The notes under the pieces were generated by a model. That model was not told the origin of the DNA, searched no databases, and saw only the letters and a program-made list of their open reading frames with translations. Below are positions 7,869 through 16,792 of a stretch of 34,938 bases of DNA, in pieces (the stretch's first letter is position 1; the number at the start of each line of letters is the position of its first letter). The translations under genes and the position numbers were made by a program. The DNA comes from Neopestalotiopsis rosae. Its lineage: Eukaryota; Ascomycota; Sordariomycetes; Amphisphaeriales; Sporocadaceae. The stretch is taken from NCBI GenBank assembly GCA_023078685.1, contig JALGAS010000016.1, forward strand, positions 1 to 34,938, written 5' to 3'.

Positions 7869-8932
7869 TCAATGTATTAATCCTTACCTTGAAGTGTTGA
7901 ATAATAATATTCATTACTTCATTAGGAGTGTCTGCTGGCTGTAATGATATATTGCTCATGGACAGGAGTGGTAGCAATAATAATGAAAATTCTTCAAATC
8001 AAGAGGGTGAACAAACCTCTAACCCTTCTGATGGACAAGGACCAAATAATGATGATGATGATGATGATAATAATGAAGATGATGAAGTAGAATCAAATAA
8101 TACAGAAGAAAATGAAAGCAATGACTCAGGTATATCTGTAGATAGCGCTTCGCCTCGAGACATTGAAGATTATTATGAAGACGAAGGAATAGATAGAGGT
8201 CGTGAACTGCCATCTGAAGATGATATAAACACAGTTGATGGAGCACTTAATGGTAATCCAGATGATATTGAATCTATTCGTCAAAAGTATGAAGCATTTT
8301 TTGACGACCCTAATCAATCTTTAAGTGAATCTTTAGAACAAGTAAGAGATTATATTGAAGAGGAAATTAGGGCACAAGATGCAGGGGCACATCATCTTCC
8401 TGCAGAAAATGCAGAAAATGAAGGTAGTGTTACAAATTCTGATAATGGTAATAACTCAAGTTCTAGAGATCCTTCAAATAACCCTGATTCTTTAAATAAT
8501 CCTGAATCTTCTCATCATAGTCATTCTGAAGATCTTGTACCATCAATAGAGACAACTCAGTCATCCAAACGTAAACGTGAGGAAGAGGATTCAGAAAATG
8601 ATGAAACAACTCAATTATCCAAACGTAGACGTGAGGAAGACGATATAGAAAAAGTTGAAACAACTGAGTCATCCAAACGTAAACGTGAGGAAGACGATGT
8701 AGGAAAAGATGAAACAAAAAAACAAAAAACTAGTCATAACAGTAATGATGACGACGATTCGAATAATTCACCTAAAGGTGGAGGAAGTTTAGGAGGAGGG
8801 GGTACGCCACCACAAGGTGGAGATACTAACTCTGGTGAAGGTTCATCTTCATCTTCATCAACTTTTACTTATATGCTTTTAATGAACTTATCTATATTTA
8901 TGGATGAAATCCAGAAAATATTCTTTTTCTAA
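7826..8932 (+). CDS. Acidic low-complexity ORF with hydrophobic N-terminus, overlapping cox3
   Basis: I do not recognise this gene. The longest reading starts at ATG 7826 inside cox3 (different frame, 43-nt overlap) and gives 368 aa with one TGA-Trp. Later starts at GTG 7928 or ATG 7958 are possible. Residues 3-37 are hydrophobic ([18 protein letters not shown], then WIIIFITSLG), suggesting a membrane anchor. Residues about 45-240 are rich in Asn, Asp, Glu and Ser, with a run of Asp near residue 78. Residues 242-295 are three 18-aa tandem repeats ETTxxSKR(K/R)REE(E/D)D. A Gly/Pro/Ser-rich stretch follows, then a hydrophobic C-terminal tail. Arg is mostly CGT, as in the GNAT-fusion ORF. No enzyme motif is visible. 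Confidence 0.65.
8549..8710 (+). repeat. Three 54-bp in-frame tandem repeats
   Basis: Units at 8549-8602, 8603-8656 and 8657-8710 each encode an 18-aa repeat with a basic KRKR or KRRR core followed by acidic residues. A partial fourth unit (GAAACA) follows. The units differ at a minority of positions. Confidence 0.85.
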
Positions 8933-8989
8933 ATACTTTTATAAAGTATATATCTCAAAAATTAAGACTTTTTCCCTAAAGGAATAAAG

Positions 8990-9056
8990 CACTGCCCTTA
9001 AAAAAAAACTTTTTAGATTTTAAGTTCTTTTTTTACACCGACAAAGGTGTGCATAG
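8990..9056. repeat. Short hairpin-rich spacer between the acidic ORF and trnI
   Basis: Contains GCCCTTAAAAAAA (same arm as the hairpin at 3020), a TAAGTTCTTTTTTTT segment that is the reverse complement of the dispersed AAAGAACTTA motif, and a small stem CACC-GACAAA-GGTG. Confidence 0.45.
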
Positions 9057-9063
9057 GGCTAAA

Positions 9064-9135
9064 GATTCTTTAATTTAACAGGTAAAATGCATTTTTGATA
9101 AGAATGATATTCAAGTTCAAGTCTTGAAAGAATTA
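9064..9135 (+). tRNA. trnI: tRNA-Ile (GAT)
   Basis: Acceptor GATTCTT/AAGAATT pairs with one wobble. The anticodon arm is CATTT-TTGATAA-GAATG, with anticodon GAT. The T-arm is TCAAG-TTCAAGT-CTTGA. It is the only isoleucine tRNA in the window. Confidence 0.9.
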
Positions 9136-9188
9136 CAAAAGGTTAATACTAAGACAAAAATTAGAATTTAATTGCTTTAGCAGTTGAA

Positions 9189-9261
9189 CGGATTAGGGCC
9201 GGGTTGGTAAGGCGTCTCATTTGGGTTGGGAAGAAGTTATGTTCGAATCATAATAATCCGA
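9189..9261 (+). tRNA. trnP: tRNA-Pro (TGG), copy 2
   Basis: Identical to 3761-3833, with shared 3' flank gaaacaaaaataa. It lies about 50 nt before rnl, where its excision would release the rRNA 5' end. Confidence 0.93.
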
Positions 9262-12151
9262 AACAAAAATAACCTAGTGGTATAGTATATGATATAGATA
9301 AATATTTATATATTTAATATAAAAAAGTATACAAAGAGATTATTATGGATCCCTAAGCTATGTATTAAAGAGCAACAAGACAATGATGTATAAAATTTAT
9401 TGTACATGGTAAACTCTTAGATAAATTAAATAATAAACGAAGGCGAATTGAAATATCTTAGTAGCTTCAGGAAAAGAAATCAAACGAGATTCTATGATTA
9501 GTGTGAACGAAAGTAGATTAGCCTATATACTATAAAGTATATTAATAAGTAAAATGGACGCAAATCTGTTTGAAGATTAAGGGGAACCTTCCTCTAAGGC
9601 TAAATATAATACATAAGCGACAGTGAAAAGTACCGTGAGGGAACGGGAATTGAAATAGTAATTTTATAAGCAGCTCGAACCAAAATGAGAGCGTACCTTT
9701 TGCATAATGGGTCACCAAGTTAACCTTAGATGCGAGCTAATCGCGTAGTTAAAACGATGATCAATCAAATGAATTAGTGTCTAAAGTTAGACCCGAAGCT
9801 AGGTGATCTTACTACAATCAGGAGTATAAAAGTCCGAACCGGTTATTGTAGCAAAAATATCGGAGGAATTGTGGTAAGTATAGTGAAAGACAAAACTGAC
9901 CTAGATAGCTGGTTTTCTGCGAAACCTATAATAGTAGGCAATTTAAGTAACATTTTAGCAGGTACAGAACTTCATCTCAGACAAGGTGTATTAAATTTGA
10001 TTAAAAGTTTTAGTCGGTTTTACCGCGAACTTTTAGTTAAATCGACATCTTACTTTGTACATATCGGGGGATCGTAGAGATTTTATCGGTGAGTTTGTAG
10101 ACTCGAAATGGCAAAAATGAATATTAAATTATCAGACATAGAATGATAAGGTTGTATGTCAAAAGGGAAACAGCCCAGAACAAGAGTTAAGGTTCCGAAA
10201 TTATTGTTAAGTGAAATTAAGAAAGTTTTTATTTAAGTCGACAAGGAGATGGGCTTAGAAGCAGCCATAATTCAAAGACCTCGTAACAGAGCGCTTGTTA
10301 ATTTTTAAAGGCATCGAAAATTTAACGGATCTAAACAATATACCGATACCTTGTCCATAACTGATTATAAATTTATATTACAAGACGATAAGTTTTGAAT
10401 TATAATCTTTTACTGGGGTAGCAGAACATTGGGTAAACCTGCAGCATTCCATCGTTTTTACGATGGATGCGACTCCATTGGAGATGATGATAATTATATC
10501 ATCACAGCAAACTCAAGAGAGAATGGTGACATGAGTAACAAAAAAGAAGTTCGAACATAAGTTCGAACACTCGCCTAAAGCTTATGGTTTAATTAAAGTA
10601 ACGGCCTCTAAGTTTTCACTTCCAAAGGTTGAAACGATGAGAAAATCTTATTACTTAAATGACAACATTTTTAAAGTGAAAAGTGTGCAGGAAAAATTAA
10701 GTAATATATCTCTATATATAAGAAATGACTATATAAAGATGAAAAAAAAACCGTACCTAGAAACTGTGACAAGTAAGCTAGTGTAGTATACGAAGGCGTA
10801 AATGAGCTAACAATCATAAAGGAACTCGGCAAACTAACTTCCGTAACTTAGGGATAAGGAGGGCTCATTCGTCCCGTGGGATCTTTTATTATTACGGTAA
10901 TAAAAACTACGGGTAAGAAGGAAGAAGCATGAAATATTGTTGTACGACTGTTTAATTAAAACAAAGCACTTTGCATACGACTTAAGTCTAAGTATAGAGT
11001 GTGATTTCTGCCCGGTGCCGGCTGGTTAACGAAAATAACTAACTTTAAAAAGTTTGGTACTGTAGGAACCCCCGGTTAATGGCGGCCTTAGCGTGAGGGT
11101 CCTAAGGTAGCGGAATACCTTGACTGTTAAATGCAGTCTTTGCATGAATGATGTAACGATACAACAGCTGTCTCTATGATTGACTCAGTGAAATTGGCAT
11201 AACTGTGCAGATACAGTTTACCTCTAGTTAGACGAGAAGACCCTATGCAGCTTTACTGTTACTAATTATTAGGTACGGTTGGGGACAAATATCAGCAAAT
11301 AAGGTAATTGATAAGATACAAATGTAATACCTTTATTTGGGGATCGTATTGTGAGGATTATTTAATCCCCGTCTTTTCTGTAAAAAGAAAAGAATGTAAC
11401 CTTAGAAAGGAAAAATTGCTAGGAGACAGTTTATGCGGGGCACAGACCCCATAAAGAGTAAATGGGTGTGTCCAACTATGTTTTATGTTTGTTTAGGCGT
11501 TTATCGCCAATAGATGTATCACTAAATAAAATATTAGCAAAACTAATATTTGTTTGTTTGTAATAGTAGATAGCACGGCTATACAGCTAGCTATATTCTA
11601 TCTTATTTATGTATAGATGTACAAGCCTAAGTATAAGAGGCGTGAGTCTCTTATATTTAATAATTCTTGCTTTTCTGTAAATAGATGCTGTTGTTTCAGT
11701 ATAGATTTGCAGGGTATTAAGGAGGAGAATTTTTTTTTGTAGGTAGGATTTAAACTATTGAGAAATTAGTCGTAGTTAAGATGTTACGAGAAGTTTTTTC
11801 TAACATCTTATTAATTATTATATAAGGCTTTAAAATAGCACATATAATAGATTATGTAAGATACTTATCAAGTTTAATGGCTAAATCTTGCCTTACTGTT
11901 TGACCACCAACAAGTCTTACAGTCGCGTAAGCGGGGCATAGGATCACAAGACACAACAAGGAAAGGTCTTGGATTTTTGGAAAAGCTACGCTAGGGATGT
12001 TTGTTTGTCCTTCAATGTTGGCTATTAAAAATACAATATTTTTAAAGAGCAAAAACATTGTTATTAAATTGGGTGAATTTCAAAGATAACTTCTTGTGGT
12101 TATTTATTTTTATTAATTTTGGGTTACTCGGCCTCCAGCCGTGTTTCAGCC

Positions 12152-12174
12152 ACCTGATCCCTTTGGGATCAGGT
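12152..12174. repeat. GC-rich 10-bp hairpin inside the rnl intron
   Basis: ACCTGATCCC-TTT-GGGATCAGGT is a perfect stem in a local GC-rich island (about 12125-12184). It differs in sequence from the 69-bp GC repeats at 2065 and 2691 but shares the ATCCC/GGGAT stem core. Confidence 0.6.
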
Positions 12175-12331
12175 AGCGGCCTAATATAAACAAAACTAAA
12201 AAAGCCATATAAAAGAAGTAAATTTGAAGCGAAATTTATTTTAGCTTAAAAAAGAAATAAAATCGTTCAACGACTACTAGGTGAGTTTAAGCAAACAATA
12301 GTCCTATTTAATAGTACCCAACATTTTTATT

Positions 12332-13842
12332 ATGTATTTAAAACCCAAAATTTTTTTTTATAATTTTATGACGATGATCAAAAAGAACAATATTAAATTA
12401 GAAAATACAAGTCCATCTATTTTTACTAAAAAAACAAATAATAATTATAAATTAGTACCGTTTAAATCAAGTACTAATATTGTAGGTCATATAAAATATT
12501 TACCTGCAGTATCTAAAGAATGAAAAAACAGTATTTATAATTTTAATTTAAAAAATAGTATAAATTTACCTGTTTATGATTTAAATATAAATTCTTTAAT
12601 AAAAGGTTATTTTACCTTATATTTTAATAGCAGATTTTTAAAAAGTAAATATATACCTGTAAGAAATAAACGTAAATCTTTGAACAAAATATTTGTAAGT
12701 AAAGCAGAAGTAAAGCATACTAACAATAAAGCTTTAATAACTGTTTATGTTTATAATAAAGAAAGAATATCTTTGTTAAAAAAAATTGGTGAATTAAGAC
12801 ATTTCTTTTTGATAAGAAATATTCATAATATGGCCAAAAAATGATTAACATTTATTTCAGTACTAGGATCTGAAACTCTATCTTTTTTATCAAAAAATAT
12901 TGATACTAATTTAGTGTTATTATTAAAATATAAAGCTAAAAATCGTAGAAACTATTTAAATAAAACATATCACAGTCGTAATTTATATTTTTCAAAAAAG
13001 TTAGAAAAATTTTTTCTTATGTTAAAAGACTAAGATTAAGATTAAGTTTAAATAAAAACAAATTTGAAGAAAGATTTTTGAATAAATTAAGTGAATTAAT
13101 CAGTAAATATTACGGTAAAAAAGTTGAATTTAACATAATAAACTTAAAAAATATAGCTCATAATAGTGATATTTTTACTGAAATATTAACTTTAAAAGTT
13201 AAAAAAGAACAATCTAATCCAATGCAGAGAATAAATTCTTTATTAGCTAAAGTTGTTTTACCTATGGTAAATCCAATAATAGAGAAAGCAAGATTAGAAA
13301 AACAAATGAATTCTAAATCGATTGATAATATATATGGTAATTCAAATATAAATTTGATTATGAATAAATTCCCTATAGGGAAATCAGGCGGAGCCGCTGA
13401 AAGTAATCTAGGAATTTATACACACTCTTTTAAAGATAATTTAAATAAATTACTCTACAATATATATTATAAAAATATAATGGATAACTCTAATTTAAGA
13501 ATCGACGGAGCCACAGCAAGCACTACTGAATTAAGCAATTCATCTTTAAATAATGCTTATTATACAAATTTAAGAGATATTATTTTTGAAAATATTAAGT
13601 ATAAAGTTATGGGTGGTGCAAGATTAGTTGTTAAAGGTAGATTAACTAAAAGATATAGAGCGGACAGAGCTGTATATAAATTAAAATGAAAAGGAGGACT
13701 TAAAAATAGAGATTCTTCATTCAAAGGATTATCTACTGTGGTGTTTAGAGGTTATCTTGATTCAAATATAGAAAAATCAAGATCAAACTCTAAACGTCGT
13801 ATTGGATCTTTTGGAGTGAAAACTTGATTTAGCGGAAAATAA
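12332..13842 (+). CDS. rps3: Ribosomal protein S3, intron-encoded, with a -1 frame break
   Basis: Small-subunit ribosomal protein S3, encoded in the rnl intron. The first part (12332-13033) is a basic Asn/Lys-rich N-terminal region and ends at a premature TAA. The second part, open through 13078-13842, holds the conserved section (SKYYGKKVEFNIINL, SDIFTEILTLK, a Gly-rich GGARLVVKGRLTKRYRADR and RRIGSFGVKTW). One base fewer than needed in the A-run at 13024-13027 breaks the frame; with a -1 shift there, the junction reads LMLKRLRLRLSLNKNK and the product is about 503 aa, normal for this family. TGA codes Trp at three or more sites. The break may be a sequencing indel, a real mutation or programmed slippage. 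Start: first ATG, in a poor-context AT stretch. Confidence 0.88.
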
Positions 13843-14539
13843 TTGATTTATAATTCGTAACTGAAATAAGTGAAATATACAGAAATAAAAATGAAGAAAT
13901 AGTCTGAACCATTTTGTAAAAAGTGGAAATAAAAGCGTAGGGCTTTATGATAACAAATTGAACAGGCTAATTTGCGCAAGAGTGTGCAAAATGAGTGCGC
14001 GGTTTGGCACCTCGATGTCGGCTTAACTTATCCTCATGGATGCAGAAACTATGTAGGGTACGACTGTTCGTCGATTAAAAAGTTACATGAGCTGGGTTAA
14101 ATACGTCGTGAGACAGTATGGTTTCTATCTTCTAGAGGGAATTAGAATATAATAAGGAATAACCTATGTACGAAAGGAACTTGGAATATTAATTTATTAA
14201 TATTGAAATAATAGAATTATTAATCTCTGGTTTACCTGTTGTTTATATGTCCTAATTTATAGGACTATCCTACTTTCACTTAAGTAGTTATGATAATATA
14301 GGCACGGCAGGAAAGCTATGTTAGTCAAAGATAAGTGCTGAAAGCATATAGGCACGAAGCTTACCTTAAGATATTTCTTAAATATACGTAATAGAACATT
14401 ACAAACATAATATAAAAGTAGGTTAGCCCTCTTTTTATTATGAAGATAGGCTTTATTTGTAAGAATCAAGAGATTTTAAGGAATAAAGTACTAATTTTAT
14501 AAATCACTAAATATTTTGTTTATATCTACTAAACTTTAT

Positions 14540-14610
14540 GCCTGGTTAGCATAAAAGTAATGCAATTGTTTTGTAATCAATAGAAGCAAGTGCGATACTT
14601 GCACTGGGCT
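14540..14610 (+). tRNA. trnT: tRNA-Thr (TGT)
   Basis: Acceptor GCCTGGT/ACTGGGC pairs with two wobbles. The anticodon loop is TTTGTAA, with anticodon TGT; the last pair of the anticodon stem is a T-T mismatch. It is the first tRNA after rnl. Confidence 0.88.
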
Positions 14611-14850
14611 AATTATTTTTATAGCGCTTGTTATAAATCTTTTATTTATTATACATACTAATCTTTTATTTAGTTTCGGCAGCTAGCTTTAGTGGCTAAA
14701 TATAGTTTTTAAAAAAGAACTTCCTTTTTTTTTGACTCGAATCATTAGATTCTGCACTAAATTTCTACAGCTTCCTCTTTTGAAAAAAGGTTAAATATTA
14801 AAGCTAAATAAATAATAAATAATGTAAGTAAATAAAGATAACTTTATCAA
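14611..14850. other. Spacer between trnT and trnE
   Basis: A 240-nt AT-rich spacer with AAAAAAGAACTTCC, a fragment related to the dispersed AAAGAACTTATTTG motif, near 14711. I see no gene. Confidence 0.5.
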
Positions 14851-14922
14851 GGATTAGTGGTCAAGTGGTACGACATGACTCTTTCAAAGTCACTATCGCG
14901 GGTTCGATCCCCGTCTAATCTA
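14851..14922 (+). tRNA. trnE: tRNA-Glu (TTC)
   Basis: Acceptor GGATTAG/CTAATCT. The anticodon arm is TGACT-CTTTCAA-AGTCA, with anticodon TTC. The T-arm is CGGGG-type with TTCGATC. Confidence 0.93.
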
Positions 14923-14978
14923 AAAGATCTCTTTTGCTGCGGATATTTTGACATATAGTTAAATAAAACTAGAATAAA

Positions 14979-15049
14979 TGCGGTTTAGTGTAATAGTAAC
15001 ATATTTGACTCATGATCAAAAGATAAAGGTGCAAGTCCTTTTTCCGCGT
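14979..15049 (+). tRNA. trnM: tRNA-Met (CAT), copy 1
   Basis: The anticodon arm is TTGAC-TCATGAT-type with anticodon CAT, and the T-arm is AAAGG-TGCAAGT-CCTTT. The acceptor TGCGGTT/TTCCGCG begins with a non-Watson-Crick T-G pair, as expected for an initiator tRNA, so this may be the initiator tRNA-Met. Two mismatches lie at the base of the acceptor stem. Confidence 0.87.
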
Positions 15050-15166
15050 GCAAATACATTACAATTAATAGAATCACGTGTTAGTATAGGGATTTGAAAA
15101 TAGGTAAAAAAAAAATAAACTTATTTCTTCATATCTTAATTAATTTAAAGTTGATTTAACTGTTTA

Positions 15167-15239
15167 GAGGCTATAACTTAATTGGTAAAGTGTACTACTC
15201 ATAATGGTAAATATAAGTGTTCAAGTCACTTTAGCCTTA
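15167..15239 (+). tRNA. trnM: tRNA-Met (CAT), copy 2
   Basis: Acceptor GAGGCTA/TAGCCTT. The anticodon arm is TACTA-CTCATAA-TGGTA, with anticodon CAT. It differs from the other two trnM genes. Confidence 0.9.
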
Positions 15240-15277
15240 AATTTTTGTGGTGATTTTAAAAATCTTTCACAATAAAA

Positions 15278-15358
15278 TCCGAGTGCTGGAATTGGTAGAC
15301 AGTGCAAACTTAAGCTTTGTTGATGAATAATCGTAGACGTTCAAGTCGTCTCTCGGAT
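15278..15358 (+). tRNA. trnL1: tRNA-Leu (TAA)
   Basis: Acceptor TCCGAGT/TCTCGGA. The anticodon arm is GCAAA-CTTAAGC-TTTGT, with anticodon TAA. The class II variable arm and T-arm AGACG-TTCAAGT-CGTCT are present. It reads TTA, the dominant leucine codon here. Confidence 0.92.
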
Positions 15359-15506
15359 ACTTACCTTTTTTTAGGCAAAGCCTCACTTTTTATATTTAAT
15401 AGCTTGCTTATTTATAAAAAATAAGCAGCTTATATGTAATATAAGAAAAAAATTTTTTTAGAGCGTTGCGTCAGGCTTAAAAAAAGAAGCTTTTTTTTAC
15501 CGTATA

Positions 15507-15578
15507 GGGGATATAGTTTAAATGGTAAAACTGCGATTTTGCATATCGTTATCTTAGGTTCGATTCCTAATATCTCCA
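15507..15578 (+). tRNA. trnA: tRNA-Ala (TGC)
   Basis: Acceptor GGGGATA/TATCTCC. The anticodon arm is GCGAT-TTTGCAT-ATCGT, with anticodon TGC. Confidence 0.93.
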
Positions 15579-15673
15579 ATTAACCCTTAGTATAAAAATA
15601 CAGTATTGGTAATATGGACCTATATTTTTGACTAAAATTAGTATAAGTGTTAACACACTTAAACCATATAAAA

Positions 15674-15746
15674 GCTCGGATAACTCAATTGGTAGAGTGA
15701 ACCATTGAAGCTGGTTTTGTTGTAAGTTCAAGTCTCACTCCGGGCA
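15674..15746 (+). tRNA. trnF: tRNA-Phe (GAA)
   Basis: Acceptor GCTCGGA/TCCGGGC. The anticodon arm is AACCA-TTGAAGC-TGGTT, with anticodon GAA. Confidence 0.93.
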
Positions 15747-15834
15747 AATAATATAGGGTTATATACATTCTTTGTATATACTTTTTTATAGTTTTTAAGT
15801 TATCACACTCCCTATGCATATTTAATGAATAAAA

Positions 15835-15918
15835 AGGGAAATGCTGGAATTGGTAGACAGGGTTAGTTTAGGCCTAACTGGTTGCAAGATCATGCAGGTT
15901 CAAGTCCTGCTTTCTCTA
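15835..15918 (+). tRNA. trnL2: tRNA-Leu (TAG)
   Basis: Acceptor AGGGAAA/TTTCTCT. The anticodon arm is GTTAG-TTTAGGC-CTAAC, with anticodon TAG. A class II variable arm is present. It abuts trnQ directly. Confidence 0.92.
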
Positions 15919-15991
15919 TATGTTGTGGACTAATGGGTAAGTCATAAATTTTTGGTATTTACTATTGAGTGTTCGAATCACTCCAACATAA
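15919..15991 (+). tRNA. trnQ: tRNA-Gln (TTG)
   Basis: Acceptor TATGTTG/CAACATA pairs perfectly. The anticodon arm is TAAAT-TTTTGGT-ATTTA, with anticodon TTG. There is no gap after trnL2. Confidence 0.92.
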
Positions 15992-16170
15992 ATTTATAGT
16001 ATTTAATCAGCTTTATTTGTGTTTACTGAGGCGAAGCCTATCGAAAAATAAACAATTAATATATGAGAACCTATATTATAGGTTAATTATTTTTTAATGA
16101 AAATAAATACACTAAAATTTTACTCTAGACTATTTTGCTATAGCAAAAGAGATCTAATTTATAGGCTTAA

Positions 16171-16244
16171 GGATGATGTAGCTCAATCGGTAGAGCGACT
16201 GTATGTGGCACAGTCGGTTCCCTGTTCAAGTCAGGGTATCCTCC
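16171..16244 (+). tRNA. trnH: tRNA-His (GTG)
   Basis: The anticodon arm is ACTGT-ATGTGGC-ACAGT, with anticodon GTG. Acceptor GATGATG/TATCCTC has one mismatch, and an extra 5' G (16171) faces C at the discriminator, the histidine identity signature. Confidence 0.91.
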
Positions 16245-16434
16245 CTAATTTTTATCTAGTATTTAATCATCAACCTAACAAACCTATATCGTGTTAGAGC
16301 GATTTTTGTTTATCTTTTTCTATTTCAGGTTTATTTTTTTTGATTTGATATATAAATCTTGGATTTATGAACGCAATTTAAAAAGAACTATTTGAAGCCT
16401 AACCTTAGGCGCCTCAAAAAAAAAAAAATTAAAA

Positions 16435-16507
16435 ATCAGGGTAGTTTAATAGGTTAAAACCTTAATTTCATACATTAAAGACGAGAATTCGATTTTCTCT
16501 CCTGGTT
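16435..16507 (+). tRNA. trnM: tRNA-Met (CAT), copy 3
   Basis: Acceptor ATCAGGG/TCCTGGT. The anticodon arm is TTAAT-TTCATAC-ATTAA, with anticodon CAT. It is the last tRNA before nad2. Confidence 0.9.
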
Positions 16508-16792
16508 AAATAAAATGCGTATAAATCTTTGATTTATTCCTAGCCTCTTCCTTTATTTTTTTTAGTAATTTTTATCTTATTTATCACATAAATACTTTCT
16601 AAGAGTATTAGTGCATGTTATCCAGATAAAAAGAATAAAAAAATTGTGGGGACTAGAGTTTTATTTTATTTTTATTTATTTATTTTACTTTGTTTAATTA
16701 CGATTAAGACTTTAAAAAAGCATTTATGAGCGTAAGCACAAATTAGGTCAATAAATAAATAAAAATGTGTAAGCACATATTTAATTTATATT
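16508..16792. other. Spacer upstream of nad2
   Basis: A 285-nt AT-rich stretch, presumably the nad2-nad3 leader. It includes TGAGCGTAAGCA (about 16728), a short motif that recurs as TGAGCGCAAGCA at about 33852 inside the ORF after atp6. No gene seen. Confidence 0.45.

Larger units (their letters stand above)
11999..13960 (+). mobile_element. Group I intron in rnl carrying rps3 (site L2449/2450)
   Basis: The exon joint GCTAGGGAT|AACAGG is the classical rnl insertion site. P1 can be drawn: exon AGGGAT pairs with the intron guide GTCCTT (12007-12012), with the required U-G pair at the 5' splice site. The intron ends in G (13960). A P7-like element, GAAGAAATAGTCTGAACC, lies near 13892, after the rps3 ORF. 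The 1962-nt intron encodes rps3 rather than a homing endonuclease, the usual state in Pezizomycotina. A GC-rich hairpin (12152-12174) lies between the 5' splice site and rps3. Confidence 0.88.
9309..14386 (+). rRNA. rnl: Large-subunit ribosomal RNA (rnl), split by one group I intron
   Basis: LSU rRNA of the mitochondrial ribosome. Landmarks seen: gtgaaaagtaccgtgaggga near 9622, gcgtgagggtcctaaggtag near 11090, gacgagaagaccctatgcag near 11232, and in exon 2 aacaggctaatttgcgc at 13961 with gcacctcgatgtcggctt near 14010. Exon 1 runs to gctagggat (11998) and exon 2 starts at 13961, so the intron interrupts the peptidyl-transferase GGGAT|AACAGG site. I placed the ends at a possible terminal helix, TATATTTAA (9309-9317) with TTAAATATA (14378-14386). 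Those ends are inference and could move by tens of bases. Confidence 0.9.

Noticed and set aside
7886..7950. Lipoprotein-like signal (hydrophobic run then SAGC) near the start of the acidic ORF
   Set aside because: Mitochondria lack the bacterial lipoprotein pathway, and the match to a lipobox is loose; the hydrophobic run is better read as a membrane anchor.
8019..8717. Minus-strand open frames opposite the acidic ORF
   Set aside because: They are mirror frames of the low-complexity and repeat codons (His/Leu runs opposite Asp codons); every recognised gene is on the + strand.
9871..10077. 68-codon open frame inside rnl
   Set aside because: Lies within conserved LSU rRNA sequence; coding is not plausible.
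11852..12058. Minus-strand 68-codon frame across the rnl exon/intron border
   Set aside because: Covers rRNA exon and the intron guide region on the other strand.
14257..14469. Minus-strand 70-codon frame at the rnl 3' end
   Set aside because: Overlaps LSU rRNA domain VI and spacer; no family resemblance.
16097..16297. 66-codon frame over trnH
   Set aside because: It translates straight through the tRNA-His gene.
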